DNA from: Roseovarius gaetbuli
GTDB lineage: Bacteria > Pseudomonadota > Alphaproteobacteria > Rhodobacterales > Rhodobacteraceae
NCBI RefSeq assembly: GCF_900172365.1
Contig: NZ_FWFJ01000002.1
Location: 1-64,000 of the forward strand
DNA: 64,000 nucleotides
Direction: 5' to 3'
How positions within the stretch are numbered: the first letter of the stretch is position 1; every line of letters begins with the position of its first letter. A program made the translations under genes and the position numbers. The notes below the pieces were generated by a model that saw only the letters and a program-made list of their open reading frames with translations, was not told the origin of the DNA and searched no databases. Of the stretch, positions 34,297-42,758 are shown one piece after another.

Positions 34297-35463
34297 TCAG
34301 TAAGCGCGGCCGCGCGCGGAAACGGGCCAGACACATTCGACCTTGCCGTTCCGCACGCCGACATACCAATCATGTACGTTGGCTGTCGGATCGCAGTGGC
34401 CGGGCACAAGCTTCAGCTTGTCGTTGACCTTCAGAACGCCCTGGGGATCCGAGATCACGCCATGCTCGTCCGAGCATTTAATGTATTCCACATCATCGCG
34501 CCCATAAATGAAAGGCAGCCCGCTATCGACCGACTGCGCTTTGAGCCCTGCATCGCAGATCGCCTTGTCGGCCTTGGCGTGGCTCATCACGCTGGTCAAA
34601 ATGAAGAAGGCATTTTCCCATTCGCCCGCATCGATGCGCTTGCCATCCTTGTCAAGGATACGGCCATAATCGGCATCCATGAAGGCGTAGGATCCACACT
34701 GCAACTCGTTGTAGATGCCCGAATTCGACTCGAAATAATACGAGCCGGTGCCGCCGCCGGAGACCAACTCCGTTTCGATGCCTTCAGCCTTCAGGGCATC
34801 GACTGCGTCTTTTACCTGCGCCACGGCGCCATCGATCTTGGCCTTGCGGGCCTCAAAGCTGTCTATATGCTGCATCGCGCCCTGATAGGCTTGGATGCCC
34901 TTGTACGTCAGGTTGTCAGCCACTTTTACGGCCCGTGCAATCTCGACAACCGCGGGGGTCGTGGTCACGCCGCAACGCCCCGCGCCACAATCGATCTCAA
35001 TGAAGACGCCCAGGTTCGTCCCATGCTTTTTCGCAGCCGCAGACAGGTCGGAGACGTTGGCGACATCGTCAACACAGACGATGACCTCGCCGCCGCTCAT
35101 CTGCGGGAGTTGCGCAAGCCGTTCGATCTTGGCAAGGTCCCGAACTTGATTGGAAACGAGGATCTCCTTGACGCCAGCGCGCGCGAAAACCTCCGCCTCG
35201 GACACCTTCTGACAGCAGACACCAACCGCGCCGCCAACTTCCAGTTGCAGTTTCAGAACATCGACGGACTTGTGCATCTTGCCATGGGCGCGGTGCCGCA
35301 TGCCGTGTGCCTTGGCGTAATCACCCATCTTCTTGATGTTGCGCTCTAGCGCATCGAGATCCAGTACCAGCGCGGGGGTCTGGATATCCGCTGCGTCCAT
35401 GCCGGGTTTGGCGGGAATGTCAAAGCCTACCTCATATGTGTCGAAATCAATCAAGTCTTTCAT
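34297..35463 (-). CDS. bhcC: Beta-hydroxyaspartate aldolase
   Basis: This 388-residue PLP enzyme has an alanine-racemase-type fold (D-threonine aldolase family). Conserved segments are HRAHGKMHKS (Lys for PLP, near residue 60), EIDCGAGRCGV, and QAYQGAMQHIDS. The C-terminal metal site is in CSDEHGV and VPGHCDPT. It matches Paracoccus 3-hydroxy-D-aspartate aldolase over the whole length. It joins glycine and glyoxylate to beta-hydroxyaspartate, and the reverse. It lies 11 bp after bhcB. The need for glycine fits the glycine riboswitch ahead of the operon. Confidence 0.93.
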   Translation of the reverse strand: MKDLIDFDTYEVGFDIPAKPGMDAADIQTPALVLDLDALERNIKKMGDYAKAHGMRHRAHGKMHKSVDVLKLQLEVGGAVGVCCQKVSEAEVFARAGVKEILVSNQVRDLAKIERLAQLPQMSGGEVIVCVDDVANVSDLSAAAKKHGTNLGVFIEIDCGAGRCGVTTTPAVVEIARAVKVADNLTYKGIQAYQGAMQHIDSFEARKAKIDGAVAQVKDAVDALKAEGIETELVSGGGTGSYYFESNSGIYNELQCGSYAFMDADYGRILDKDGKRIDAGEWENAFFILTSVMSHAKADKAICDAGLKAQSVDSGLPFIYGRDDVEYIKCSDEHGVISDPQGVLKVNDKLKLVPGHCDPTANVHDWYVGVRNGKVECVWPVSARGRAY

Positions 35464-35474
35464 GGGAAGTCTCC

Positions 35475-36431
35475 TTATGAGCCCAGCATCCAGGGCAATT
35501 TGTCCAGATCGACGTTGCCGCCGGTGATGATGACGCCTACGCGTTTGCCGCGAAATGCGTCCGGTTGTTTCAGAATGGTGGCGAGAGGGACCGCACTTGA
35601 GGGTTCCATGACCACGCGCAGGTGCTTCCAGATCAGTTTCATTGCATCGATGATCTCTTGGTCGGAGGCCGTGTAGATTTCGGTCACGTGGTTCGACACG
35701 AAATGCCAGGTCAGGTCCTTGAGTGGCACCAGAAGCCCGTCGGCAATAGTCTTGGGAGCATCGTCTGCGATGATATACCCGGCCTTAAAACTGCGATAGG
35801 CGTCGTCCGCCTGCTCGGGCTCTGCCGCAATCACCTTGGTTTCAGGAGCAAACTTCGAGAGCGTCAGGCAGGTCCCCGAAATCATGCCGCCACCACCGAT
35901 CGGGGCTACGACCATATCCAGCCCGCCGGTCTGTTCCATGAACTCCTTTGAACAGGTCCCCTGCCCGGCGATCACGCGCGGATCGTTGTAAGGGTGCACG
36001 AAATCGCCGCCTGTCTCGGCCTGCACCTTGGCAAAGGTCGCCTCGCGCGAGGTGGTGGACGGCTCACATTCGGTGATCTTGCCGCCATATCGGCGCACCG
36101 TGTCTTTCTTGGCCTGCGGGGCGGTGCGCGGCATGACCACATTACAAGGGATACCGCGCAGCATGGCCGCGTAGCTCAGGCAAGAGGCATGGTTGCCCGA
36201 GGAATGCGTCGCCACGCCCTTCTTCGCCTGACCCTCGTTCAACCCGAACACAGCGTTGGCCGCGCCGCGAACCTTGAAAGCCCCGGGCTCCTGAAAGTTT
36301 TCGCATTTGAAGAACAGCTGACAGCCTGCCAACTCGTTCAAATAGTCAGACGTCCGAACAGGTGTGCAGCGGATGTGCGGGGCAATCCGAACGTGTGCGT
36401 CAAGCATGTCGTCGTATGTAGGAATATACAT
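35475..36431 (-). CDS. bhcB: Beta-hydroxyaspartate dehydratase
   Basis: This 318-residue fold-type II PLP enzyme has the PLP lysine in GAFKVRGA (about residue 53) and a phosphate loop GGGGMISG (about 180). The opening MYIPTYDDMLDAH matches BhcB of the beta-hydroxyaspartate cycle. It dehydrates beta-hydroxyaspartate to iminosuccinate. The ATG overlaps the stop of the FAD dehydrogenase (TGATG), so the two are translationally coupled under the riboswitch. Generic threonine dehydratase is possible by family but not by context. Confidence 0.92.
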   Translation of the reverse strand: MYIPTYDDMLDAHVRIAPHIRCTPVRTSDYLNELAGCQLFFKCENFQEPGAFKVRGAANAVFGLNEGQAKKGVATHSSGNHASCLSYAAMLRGIPCNVVMPRTAPQAKKDTVRRYGGKITECEPSTTSREATFAKVQAETGGDFVHPYNDPRVIAGQGTCSKEFMEQTGGLDMVVAPIGGGGMISGTCLTLSKFAPETKVIAAEPEQADDAYRSFKAGYIIADDAPKTIADGLLVPLKDLTWHFVSNHVTEIYTASDQEIIDAMKLIWKHLRVVMEPSSAVPLATILKQPDAFRGKRVGVIITGGNVDLDKLPWMLGS

Positions 36432-37714
36432 CACACAGCCCTCTGCGCTTTCAACGGTGACGAGGTGGAGAAGGTTACACCCTTGAGCGTATTGATGATG
36501 CGCGAACCCGCGATCTTTTCAGCGACTATCTCGGCGGTCACGGCCGATAGCGTCCAACCAAGATGGCCGTGCCCGGTGTTGTAGAAAACGCGATCGCGCG
36601 CGCCTTGCCCCACCTTCGGCATCATGTTTGGCATCATCGGGCGCAGTCCTGCCCAAGGGACTGAATGCTCGGTGCTGACACCGGGAAAGAACCGTTCACA
36701 CCATTTCACCAGCGGGCGAATTCGGTCATCGCGGATGTCGAGGTTGTAGCCATTGAACTCTGCCGTACCCGCGATCCGGAAGCGATCCTTGCCCAAGCGG
36801 CTTGTGACGACCTTGGCTTCGTCATCCAGCAGGCTGATCCAGGGCGCGGCGCTCTGGCTTTCCTCATCATCGAGGCGCACGGTGATCGAATAGCCCTTGA
36901 CCGGGTAGACATTCACGCGGTCGCCCAGCAGCGCGGCAAGGGAACGGCTTTCAACGCCCGCGCAAACGACTATGGCGTCAAAGATCTCGGTTTGGCTTTC
37001 GTTATTCCGGCTCCAAGTCAGGCGCACTTCATTCTTGTCAACCTGGAGTGCGTCGACATCGGTGCCAAAACGAAGCACTGCACCGCCTGCCTCGATGGAT
37101 TTGGCAAGGCCGGTGGTGTAACGGTGGATGTCACCGGTAAAGTCGCTTTCGGTATAGTAACCACCATAGAAATCTCCGCTTATCGCGGGTTCAATCTGGC
37201 GCACCTCTTCGGGGGCGACCGCGCGGCGCTCCAGCCCGCCTTCAGCCAGCAGATTGTTCACCTCGGTGGCGTGATTGAACTCGGCCTTGTTGGTGTAAAT
37301 GTGCAGAATACCGCGGTTCTCACAGTCGAAATCAAATCCGTGGCGTTCCGCCTTTTCAGTCAGCAACCCGCGCGCAGCGATCGCCATGCGGGTCGTCTCA
37401 ACCGTATTGGCGCGGTATTGCGGGATCGCGGCGACAAATTCGGCCATCCAGCTGTACTTGTGCCAGCTCGGCTTGGGGTTCACCAAAAGCGGCGCGCCCC
37501 GTATCATCATCCACTTCATGCCCTTGAAAACCGTGGCCCACCGGTTCCAGGTTTCGGCATTCGAGGCGGAGAGTTGCCCGCCATTGGCAAACGAGGTCTG
37601 CATTGCCGCGTAACGGTTGCGATCGAATAAAGTTACGTCATAGCCCCGATCCATAAGGCTTGACGCGGTGGTGACGCCGGTAATTCCGGCGCCGATAACG
37701 GCAATTCTGGTCAT
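36431..37714 (-). CDS. FAD-dependent D-amino-acid (glycine?) dehydrogenase, DadA family
   Basis: This 427-residue flavoprotein of the DAO family has the N-terminal dinucleotide motif VIGAGITGVTTASSL, then FANGGQLSASNAETW. The C-terminal substrate-side motif is WAGLRPMMPNMMPKVG, then YNTGHGHLGWT, as in DadA. It is the first gene after the glycine riboswitch and is coupled to bhcB. In the standard beta-hydroxyaspartate cycle this place is held by the aminotransferase BhcA, so oxidation of glycine to glyoxylate is the attractive role. D-alanine or sarcosine cannot be excluded. GGGAGG sits 5 bp before the ATG, inside a possible blocking helix. Confidence 0.8.
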   Translation of the reverse strand: MTRIAVIGAGITGVTTASSLMDRGYDVTLFDRNRYAAMQTSFANGGQLSASNAETWNRWATVFKGMKWMMIRGAPLLVNPKPSWHKYSWMAEFVAAIPQYRANTVETTRMAIAARGLLTEKAERHGFDFDCENRGILHIYTNKAEFNHATEVNNLLAEGGLERRAVAPEEVRQIEPAISGDFYGGYYTESDFTGDIHRYTTGLAKSIEAGGAVLRFGTDVDALQVDKNEVRLTWSRNNESQTEIFDAIVVCAGVESRSLAALLGDRVNVYPVKGYSITVRLDDEESQSAAPWISLLDDEAKVVTSRLGKDRFRIAGTAEFNGYNLDIRDDRIRPLVKWCERFFPGVSTEHSVPWAGLRPMMPNMMPKVGQGARDRVFYNTGHGHLGWTLSAVTAEIVAEKIAGSRIINTLKGVTFSTSSPLKAQRAV

Positions 37715-37719
37715 GGTAT

Positions 37720-37780
37720 CCTCCCGCGACCCAAGGTTTCGTCCTGCCGGATGGCAGGTCCAATCCCCTCTGTCGCGAGG
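37720..37780 (-). promoter_or_regulatory. Possible ribosome-site-blocking helix (riboswitch platform)
   Basis: On the minus strand CCTCGCGAC (37780-37772) can pair with GTCGCGGGAGG (37730-37720), which contains the ribosome binding site GGGAGG of the FAD dehydrogenase, with a two-base bulge. A small CTGCC/GGCAG hairpin lies inside the loop. No run of T marks a terminator between aptamer and gene, so control of translation is the simpler model. Confidence 0.45.
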
Positions 37781-37868
37781 CACGTAGCTGACTGCGGCAG
37801 TTGCCATCGCCAGTTTCGTGACGTGCGCGCAATGATGCACGCACCACACTTCAGATCGCCGCGCTGAT

Positions 37869-37940
37869 TGCAGTCCTTTTGCCTGAGAGGTTCCGGGGGG
37901 TTGCTCCTTCGGCGTCGGCCACGGCCGATCTCTCCTGCCT
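37869..37940 (-). promoter_or_regulatory. Glycine riboswitch (single aptamer)
   Basis: Read on the minus strand the element has the hallmark blocks in order: GGCAGGAGAG, a GC-rich P2 arm, CGCCGAAGGAGCAA, a short P3, and CTCTCAGGCAAAAGGACTGC. These are the conserved core of the gcvT-type glycine aptamer. Only one aptamer is visible; a small hairpin, GCTATcgcATAGC (37951-37963), precedes it. It lies about 155 bp ahead of the FAD dehydrogenase-bhcB-bhcC-bhcD operon, so glycine should control that operon. Glycine is a substrate of BhcC. Confidence 0.93.
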
Positions 37941-38020
37941 CAGCTTGCTAGGCTATCGCATAGCTTTAGAGCAATTTCCATCTCACTGCAAGACTATTTT
38001 TCAGAAAGACCAGTTTGCTT

Positions 38021-38494
38021 TCAGGCATTCTGTAGCGTTGATCGATATTCTTCGGAAGTGACCCAATTGCCAAGGCGCTCCAGAATTTCGTTGAATATAT
38101 GTAGTTCCTGCGCGGAAAGCGGATCCGTAAGGATGACCTCCAACCTGTCTGAAAGCTGGCGCGCCACCTTACGAACCTCAGCGCCCTTCTCCGTCGTACT
38201 AAGCAAGAAGACGCGCGCGTCCTCACTTGAGTTCTCCCGCTTGATCAAACCATTTCCAAGCAGGCTCTGGATGATGCGCGACGTCAAACTTCGCTCAAAA
38301 CCGGTTATTTTCGAGATTTCCGCGAAGGTTGTCCCCGGATTGTCATCTACCAGACGCAAAACTCTCAGCTCTCTGATCCGACAGCCTGTTTCACGAAGGA
38401 AAATCTCGTCGTTCGCAGTGATCGCCTCCTGAGCCACAATACTGAGCTTGTATGTAAGGCGTTCGTTGCTAAAGGTCTTGTTCGTCTGCATCAT
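38021..38494 (-). CDS. MarR-family regulator
   Basis: This 157-residue protein has the MarR winged-helix plan: an N-terminal dimer helix, then RELRVLRLVDDNPGTTFAEI, the recognition helix ERSLTSRIIQSLLGNGLI, and the wing KRENSSEDARVFLLS. Helices for dimerisation close the protein. It is divergent from the M20 amidohydrolase (start 38638) and convergent in no obvious way with the riboswitch operon. It probably controls the amidohydrolase and TRAP genes through the 143-bp gap, which holds a TTGCA-N15-TGCAA repeat. The ligand may be an aromatic acid, as is common in MarR proteins, but that is inference. Confidence 0.85.
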   Translation of the reverse strand: MMQTNKTFSNERLTYKLSIVAQEAITANDEIFLRETGCRIRELRVLRLVDDNPGTTFAEISKITGFERSLTSRIIQSLLGNGLIKRENSSEDARVFLLSTTEKGAEVRKVARQLSDRLEVILTDPLSAQELHIFNEILERLGNWVTSEEYRSTLQNA

Positions 38495-38578
38495 ATGTCC
38501 CTTTGCTTGATCCTGGCACTGGAAAAGTATCACGCCTCACCCTGCCTTCCGAAAAAACCCTCTTATATTGAAACTATC

Positions 38579-38603
38579 TTGCATGACAAATACCTTTGTG
38601 CAA
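38579..38603. promoter_or_regulatory. Inverted repeat in MarR/amidohydrolase gap
   Basis: TTGCA and TGCAA stand 15 bp apart in the A/T-rich space between the divergent MarR gene and the amidohydrolase gene. It is a plausible, but short, operator for the MarR protein. Confidence 0.35.
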
Positions 38604-38637
38604 TATTCTCAACATAAGACTACTTGGAGGGATGGCG

Positions 38638-39819
38638 ATGTTCAAACACTGGTATGAGAGCCAACGAGACACCTCGGCTGAATGGCTGCAACACCTCCAT
38701 CGCAATCCAGAGGTTGGCTTTGAGGAAGTCCTCACATCAGCCTTTGTTGCTGATCGGCTTACAGAGCTTGGCTATGACGTGGCCACGGGCATTGGCGGAA
38801 CCGGCGTTGTCGCAACACTGCACGGAGCAGGCACCGGTGCGACAGAATCCGAGCGGTGTATCGGATTTCGCGCTGAGCTTGATGCGCTTCCGATGGCAGA
38901 AAAGTCCAAGGTCGCATATGCATCCAGAAATGCAGGGCGATTTCATGGCTGCGGCCACGATGGTCATGCAACCACGGCCCTGACTGCCGCTGCCTATCTG
39001 GCACAGCATCGGGATTTCGACGGCGCGGTGCGCTTTATCTTTCAGCCCGCCGAGGAGTTGCTGAGCGGGGCACGCGCGATGATCGCAGACAAACTGTTCG
39101 AGCGTTTCCCCTGCGATGAAATCTATGCGCTGCACAATCTGCCCGGCCTTCCGGTTGGCCATGTGGGCGTGCCTGCAACTGCGGCTCTGTCATCTGCGGA
39201 CAACATTGACATCACGATCCGCGCAACCGGAGCGCACGGGTCAATGCCGCATACCGGCGAGGATGCCATCACCGCGGGGGCCAGTTTGATCACTTCAGTG
39301 CAGCAAGCGGCCACCCGAGTCGCGGATGCACGGAATGCAGGAGTGATCTCTTTCGGCCTGTTTTCCGGCGGGACCGTCCGGAATGTCCTGCCCGACGAGG
39401 TTCTCATCGAAGGCACCATGCGCACCAACGCAGTCGAGGTGCGCGACCGCCTGGCACAACTCCTTGAGGATGCGGCCAAAGCAACCGAATTGCTGTTTGG
39501 CGTGCAAATCGAAATTGACGTGACCAAGGTTGCCCCCGTGACGATGAACGATCCTGCCACGGTCGCTGCGGTCGTTTCCGCGGCGTGCCAAACGGTTGGT
39601 GCCGACAAGGTGATCGAAAACGCGCGGAGCATCATGGCGTCCGAGGATTTTTCAGAACTCGCGACGCGGGTGCCCGGGGCATATTTCTTTATCGGCCAAG
39701 ACGGGAGAACACCGCACCATCCGGAATATGTCTTCGATCCGGACATCATTCCGATTGGGGCCGAAATCTTCGTAAATCTGGCAAAAGCCCGCACGAGCAA
39801 GACCCTCAACGCACAATAA
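38638..39819 (+). CDS. M20D amidohydrolase, candidate hippurate hydrolase
   Basis: This 393-residue zinc amidohydrolase has HRNPEVGFEE, the metal sites CGHDGHATT (about 99-107), QPAEE and YALHNLPG, and a dimerisation domain with GAHGSMPHTGEDA. The start at 38638 is chosen because GGAGG lies 7 bp before it; the ATG two codons earlier is too close. The family includes hippurate hydrolase, N-acyl-amino-acid and indole-acetyl-amino-acid hydrolases. Here benABCD-cat genes and a glycine-controlled operon lie next door, so benzoylglycine, which yields benzoate and glycine, is the best-fitting substrate. It begins an operon with the TRAP genes. Confidence 0.78.
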   Translation: MFKHWYESQRDTSAEWLQHLHRNPEVGFEEVLTSAFVADRLTELGYDVATGIGGTGVVATLHGAGTGATESERCIGFRAELDALPMAEKSKVAYASRNAGRFHGCGHDGHATTALTAAAYLAQHRDFDGAVRFIFQPAEELLSGARAMIADKLFERFPCDEIYALHNLPGLPVGHVGVPATAALSSADNIDITIRATGAHGSMPHTGEDAITAGASLITSVQQAATRVADARNAGVISFGLFSGGTVRNVLPDEVLIEGTMRTNAVEVRDRLAQLLEDAAKATELLFGVQIEIDVTKVAPVTMNDPATVAAVVSAACQTVGADKVIENARSIMASEDFSELATRVPGAYFFIGQDGRTPHHPEYVFDPDIIPIGAEIFVNLAKARTSKTLNAQ

Positions 39820-39860
39820 CCAACCTGATCAAAACACGTTCAATCCAAGGGAGAAGCCAT

Positions 39861-40898
39861 ATGTTTGATAAAATATCCAAAATGGTAAAAGGCGCGGCTG
39901 CTGCCACTGCAATACTTGCAGTCACACCGCAGGTCGCCAGCGCCGAGATGCTCACCATGTCATCATGGGTTCCGCCGACCCACTTCATACACACTGATTT
40001 CCTCGTGCCGTTCACCGAAAAGGTAGCAGAAGTCACCGAAGGTCGTGTGACCGTGATGATCCTGCCAGCCCCGCTCGCAAGCCCGCCGCAGCACTGGGAA
40101 CTCGCCCGCACTGGCGTGGCAGACATCACATGGGGCAATTTCACCTATGAACCGGAACGCTTCACCTCGATGTGGTTCGCTGAATTCCCCAACGCTGGCA
40201 CCAAAGCCGAATCGCAAAGCCGCGCGCTTTGGCGGACATACGAAAAATTCCTTGCGGACAATGGTGTGTTTGACGGGGTGAAGATGCTTGCAGTTGGCAT
40301 GTTCGGTGGCGGTCAGCTACATCACGCTTCAAACTCCATCACCACACCTGCTGATGTCCAAAACCAGAAATTCCGCATGGGCGGTCCGATTCAGGAACAG
40401 CTTATTTCTGCGCTCGGTGCCGTTCCGGTGGCCGCACCCGCAACAAAAGCCTACGAGATGCTCGAAAGCGGCGTCATCGACGGCTCGTTGCACACGATGG
40501 AATCGGTTGTAAACTTCAGGCTGGAAGACAGCCTGAAGCATCATACAATCTTTCCGAATGGTTTCTATGATGCGGCTTTCTTTGTCATCATGAACGGCGC
40601 AAAGTGGGACGGCCTCCGCGATGAGGACAAGACAGCCATCAGTGCAATTATCGGCGAAACGCTTTCGGCTGAATGGGGTAAGAACTTCGACGCCCAAAGC
40701 CCGGCTGCGACCGAAAAGCTGGCCGCTGCAGGACATGAGATTGTTGATGCCTCACCAGAGCTGATCGCAGCGGTGAATACTATCAACGATCAGATGGTTG
40801 CGAACTGGATCATTGCGGCCAAGGCGGCGGGTGTGACAGACCCCGAGGCTATGCGAGCGTTTTACAACGACACATACAACGCGCTCGCTGCCGAATAA
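39861..40898 (+). CDS. dctP: TRAP transporter substrate-binding protein (DctP)
   Basis: This 345-residue periplasmic protein has a signal peptide (MFDKISKMVKGAAAATAILAV, cleavage near ASA at about residue 28) and a DctP-family fold. Family segments are SWVPPTHFIHTD, RVTVMILPAPLAS, NQKFRMGG (the conserved Arg that grips a carboxylate) and the SGVIDGSLHTMESV stretch. AAGGGAGAAG precedes the ATG, 41 bp after the amidohydrolase stop. TRAP systems import organic acids with Na+. Hippurate or a related acyl-amino acid is likely from the neighbours. Confidence 0.88.
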   Translation: MFDKISKMVKGAAAATAILAVTPQVASAEMLTMSSWVPPTHFIHTDFLVPFTEKVAEVTEGRVTVMILPAPLASPPQHWELARTGVADITWGNFTYEPERFTSMWFAEFPNAGTKAESQSRALWRTYEKFLADNGVFDGVKMLAVGMFGGGQLHHASNSITTPADVQNQKFRMGGPIQEQLISALGAVPVAAPATKAYEMLESGVIDGSLHTMESVVNFRLEDSLKHHTIFPNGFYDAAFFVIMNGAKWDGLRDEDKTAISAIIGETLSAEWGKNFDAQSPAATEKLAAAGHEIVDASPELIAAVNTINDQMVANWIIAAKAAGVTDPEAMRAFYNDTYNALAAE

Positions 40899-40968
40899 GC
40901 CAAATTACCGAAAATCAAAGCGAGGGACGACACGACCGCCCCTCGCCCACACGGGAGGAGACTGGATC

Positions 40969-41469
40969 ATGCAGACGATCGTATGGAAAATCCGCTGGTT
41001 GACCGAGACGTTAATGGCACTGTTCTTGTTGTCGATGGTGGCACTTACATTCGCCGACGTCATTGGGCGGCGGCTATTGAACAAACCGATCTATGGATCG
41101 AATGACATTACCGAGCATCTGATGGCGCTTGTCATCTTCGCAGGTCTGCCTCTTGTCACCGTCGCAGGCGCACATCTGACAATCGATCTGCTGGACAAGT
41201 TCGTCAAAGGCCCATCGATGGCATGGTGGCGTGCGCTTACGACCGTGCTGGTCACTTTGGTTCTAGCACTCATTGCCTGGCTCTTTGTCAAACACGGCCT
41301 GAATGCCTCTCGGATTTCCGAGGTCAGTCAGGCGCTCCGGGTGCCGCGCGCACCGCTATATTTTTTCATGGCCCTGAGTTGCGCATTATCAGCTCTGGCC
41401 GCCCTCGTTATCGGCATTAGCGGCCCGATGGTCGACCCGACCGATACCCACGAAGAGGAAGCGCTATGA
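40969..41469 (+). CDS. dctQ: TRAP transporter small membrane subunit (DctQ)
   Basis: This 166-residue membrane protein has four hydrophobic segments and the DctQ motif ADVIGRRLLNKPIYGSNDITEHL at about 29-51. GGGAGGAG precedes the ATG. It overlaps dctM by 4 bp (ATGA). It forms the membrane complex with DctM and receives ligand from the DctP protein encoded just before it. Confidence 0.9.
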   Translation: MQTIVWKIRWLTETLMALFLLSMVALTFADVIGRRLLNKPIYGSNDITEHLMALVIFAGLPLVTVAGAHLTIDLLDKFVKGPSMAWWRALTTVLVTLVLALIAWLFVKHGLNASRISEVSQALRVPRAPLYFFMALSCALSALAALVIGISGPMVDPTDTHEEEAL

Positions 41470-42758
41470 TTGTTGGATCCTTCGCTATGGCGGCAGCGAT
41501 TGTTCTCGCCTTCCTCCGCGTTCCGCTCGCCTTTGCACTCTTGGCTGTCTCGATCGTCGGCATCGGTTTTGCAATCAACTGGAACATTGCATTTCAGCTT
41601 TTGCCGCTGACTATTTCCGATGCGGTTCTGTCCTACGACCTTGCCGTCGTGCCGATGTTTATTCTCATGGGCAATGTCATTTCAAAGACCGGAATCGCAC
41701 AGGATCTATTCCGGGCGGCTTACGCCTTTGTCGGAAATGTGCGCGGTGGCTTGGCGCTATCTACCATGGTTGCCTGCTCCGGCTTCTCCGCCGTCTGCGG
41801 GTCCAGTTATGCCACTGCCGCGACAATGGCCAAGGTCGCATACCCAAGCATGAAGAAATACAAATATTCCGATGAGTTGGCAGCAGGCACCATTGCCGCA
41901 GGTGGAACTCTAGGTATCCTGATTCCGCCATCGATCATCATGGTCGTCTACGGCATCCTGACCCAGACGAATATCGGGGATCTGTTTATCGCAGGGGTCG
42001 TACCCGGACTTTTGGGGCTTGCGATGTACATGCTTGCAATCCGTTTCATTGCCGCGCGCGATCCCGCCCAAGCCCCCAAAGGCGAATACACGCCCTGGAG
42101 CGAAAAGCTGAGTGCCCTGTCCGGCGTCTGGCCGTTTCTCCTGCTTTTCGGCCTGATCATAGGCGGGCTTTACGCCAAGCTTTTCACGCCAACCGAGGCA
42201 GCAGGCATGGGTGCTGGCCTCGCCGTCATAATCGCGACGCTACACGGTCGCCTCAGCCTTTCGGTCCTGCGCAAGATCATCATCGACACCGCTTATACGT
42301 CAATTTCGCTTTATACCGTGTTGTTCGGCGCACTGATGCTGTCCAAGCTGCTTACTCTGTCCGGCCTAGCCGCCGGGGTTCTCGCCCTTGTCCAATCGAC
42401 CGGGCTGGAAGGTATCGCGCTGATCATGGTGATCATGCTGGTGTTCCTCGTACTGGGCTGCGTGATGGATTCCATGGCGATCATCCTGATCTTCGTCCCC
42501 CTCTTCGCCCCAATCGTGGTGGCTCAGGGGTTCGATCTGGTTTGGTTCGGTATCATCGTTATCGTCGTCACCGAAATCGCGCTCATCACTCCACCGGTTG
42601 GGATGAATGTCTTCGTGCTCAAAGCCGTGCTGCCGGATGTGCCTGTGGTTCGTATTTTCAGGGGTCTCGTTCCGTTCATCGCAGTTGATGTCGTGCGGCT
42701 TGCCTTTCTGGTCGCGTTCCCCGGGATTACGCTATGGTTGGGCAGCACGGTGGGTTAG
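41466..42758 (+). CDS. dctM: TRAP transporter large membrane subunit (DctM)
   Basis: This 430-residue permease has about 12 hydrophobic segments and family motifs: LPLTISDAVLSYDLAVVPMF, CSGFSAVCGSSYATAATM, IPPSIIMVVYG, and PTEAAGMGAG. It would carry the Na+-coupled transport step. It is the last gene of the amidohydrolase-TRAP operon. No clear terminator is seen right after it; a gene-poor 500-bp stretch follows. Confidence 0.92.
   Translation: MIVGSFAMAAAIVLAFLRVPLAFALLAVSIVGIGFAINWNIAFQLLPLTISDAVLSYDLAVVPMFILMGNVISKTGIAQDLFRAAYAFVGNVRGGLALSTMVACSGFSAVCGSSYATAATMAKVAYPSMKKYKYSDELAAGTIAAGGTLGILIPPSIIMVVYGILTQTNIGDLFIAGVVPGLLGLAMYMLAIRFIAARDPAQAPKGEYTPWSEKLSALSGVWPFLLLFGLIIGGLYAKLFTPTEAAGMGAGLAVIIATLHGRLSLSVLRKIIIDTAYTSISLYTVLFGALMLSKLLTLSGLAAGVLALVQSTGLEGIALIMVIMLVFLVLGCVMDSMAIILIFVPLFAPIVVAQGFDLVWFGIIVIVVTEIALITPPVGMNVFVLKAVLPDVPVVRIFRGLVPFIAVDVVRLAFLVAFPGITLWLGSTVG

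Noticed and set aside
34297-36431. D-threonine aldolase and threonine dehydratase
   Set aside because: Both enzymes match the beta-hydroxyaspartate cycle proteins along their length and occur with BhcD, so generic threonine metabolism is less likely.
37730-37868. A second glycine aptamer after the first
   Set aside because: The segment lacks the CGAAGGAGCAA and CTCTCAGGCAAAAGGAC blocks. Only the ribosome-site helix is seen, so the riboswitch is a singlet.
38527-38540. A fourth copy of the GTATC-N4-GATAC motif before the amidohydrolase
   Set aside because: Only the half GTATCAC is present at about 38527. The second half does not match, so it is not counted.
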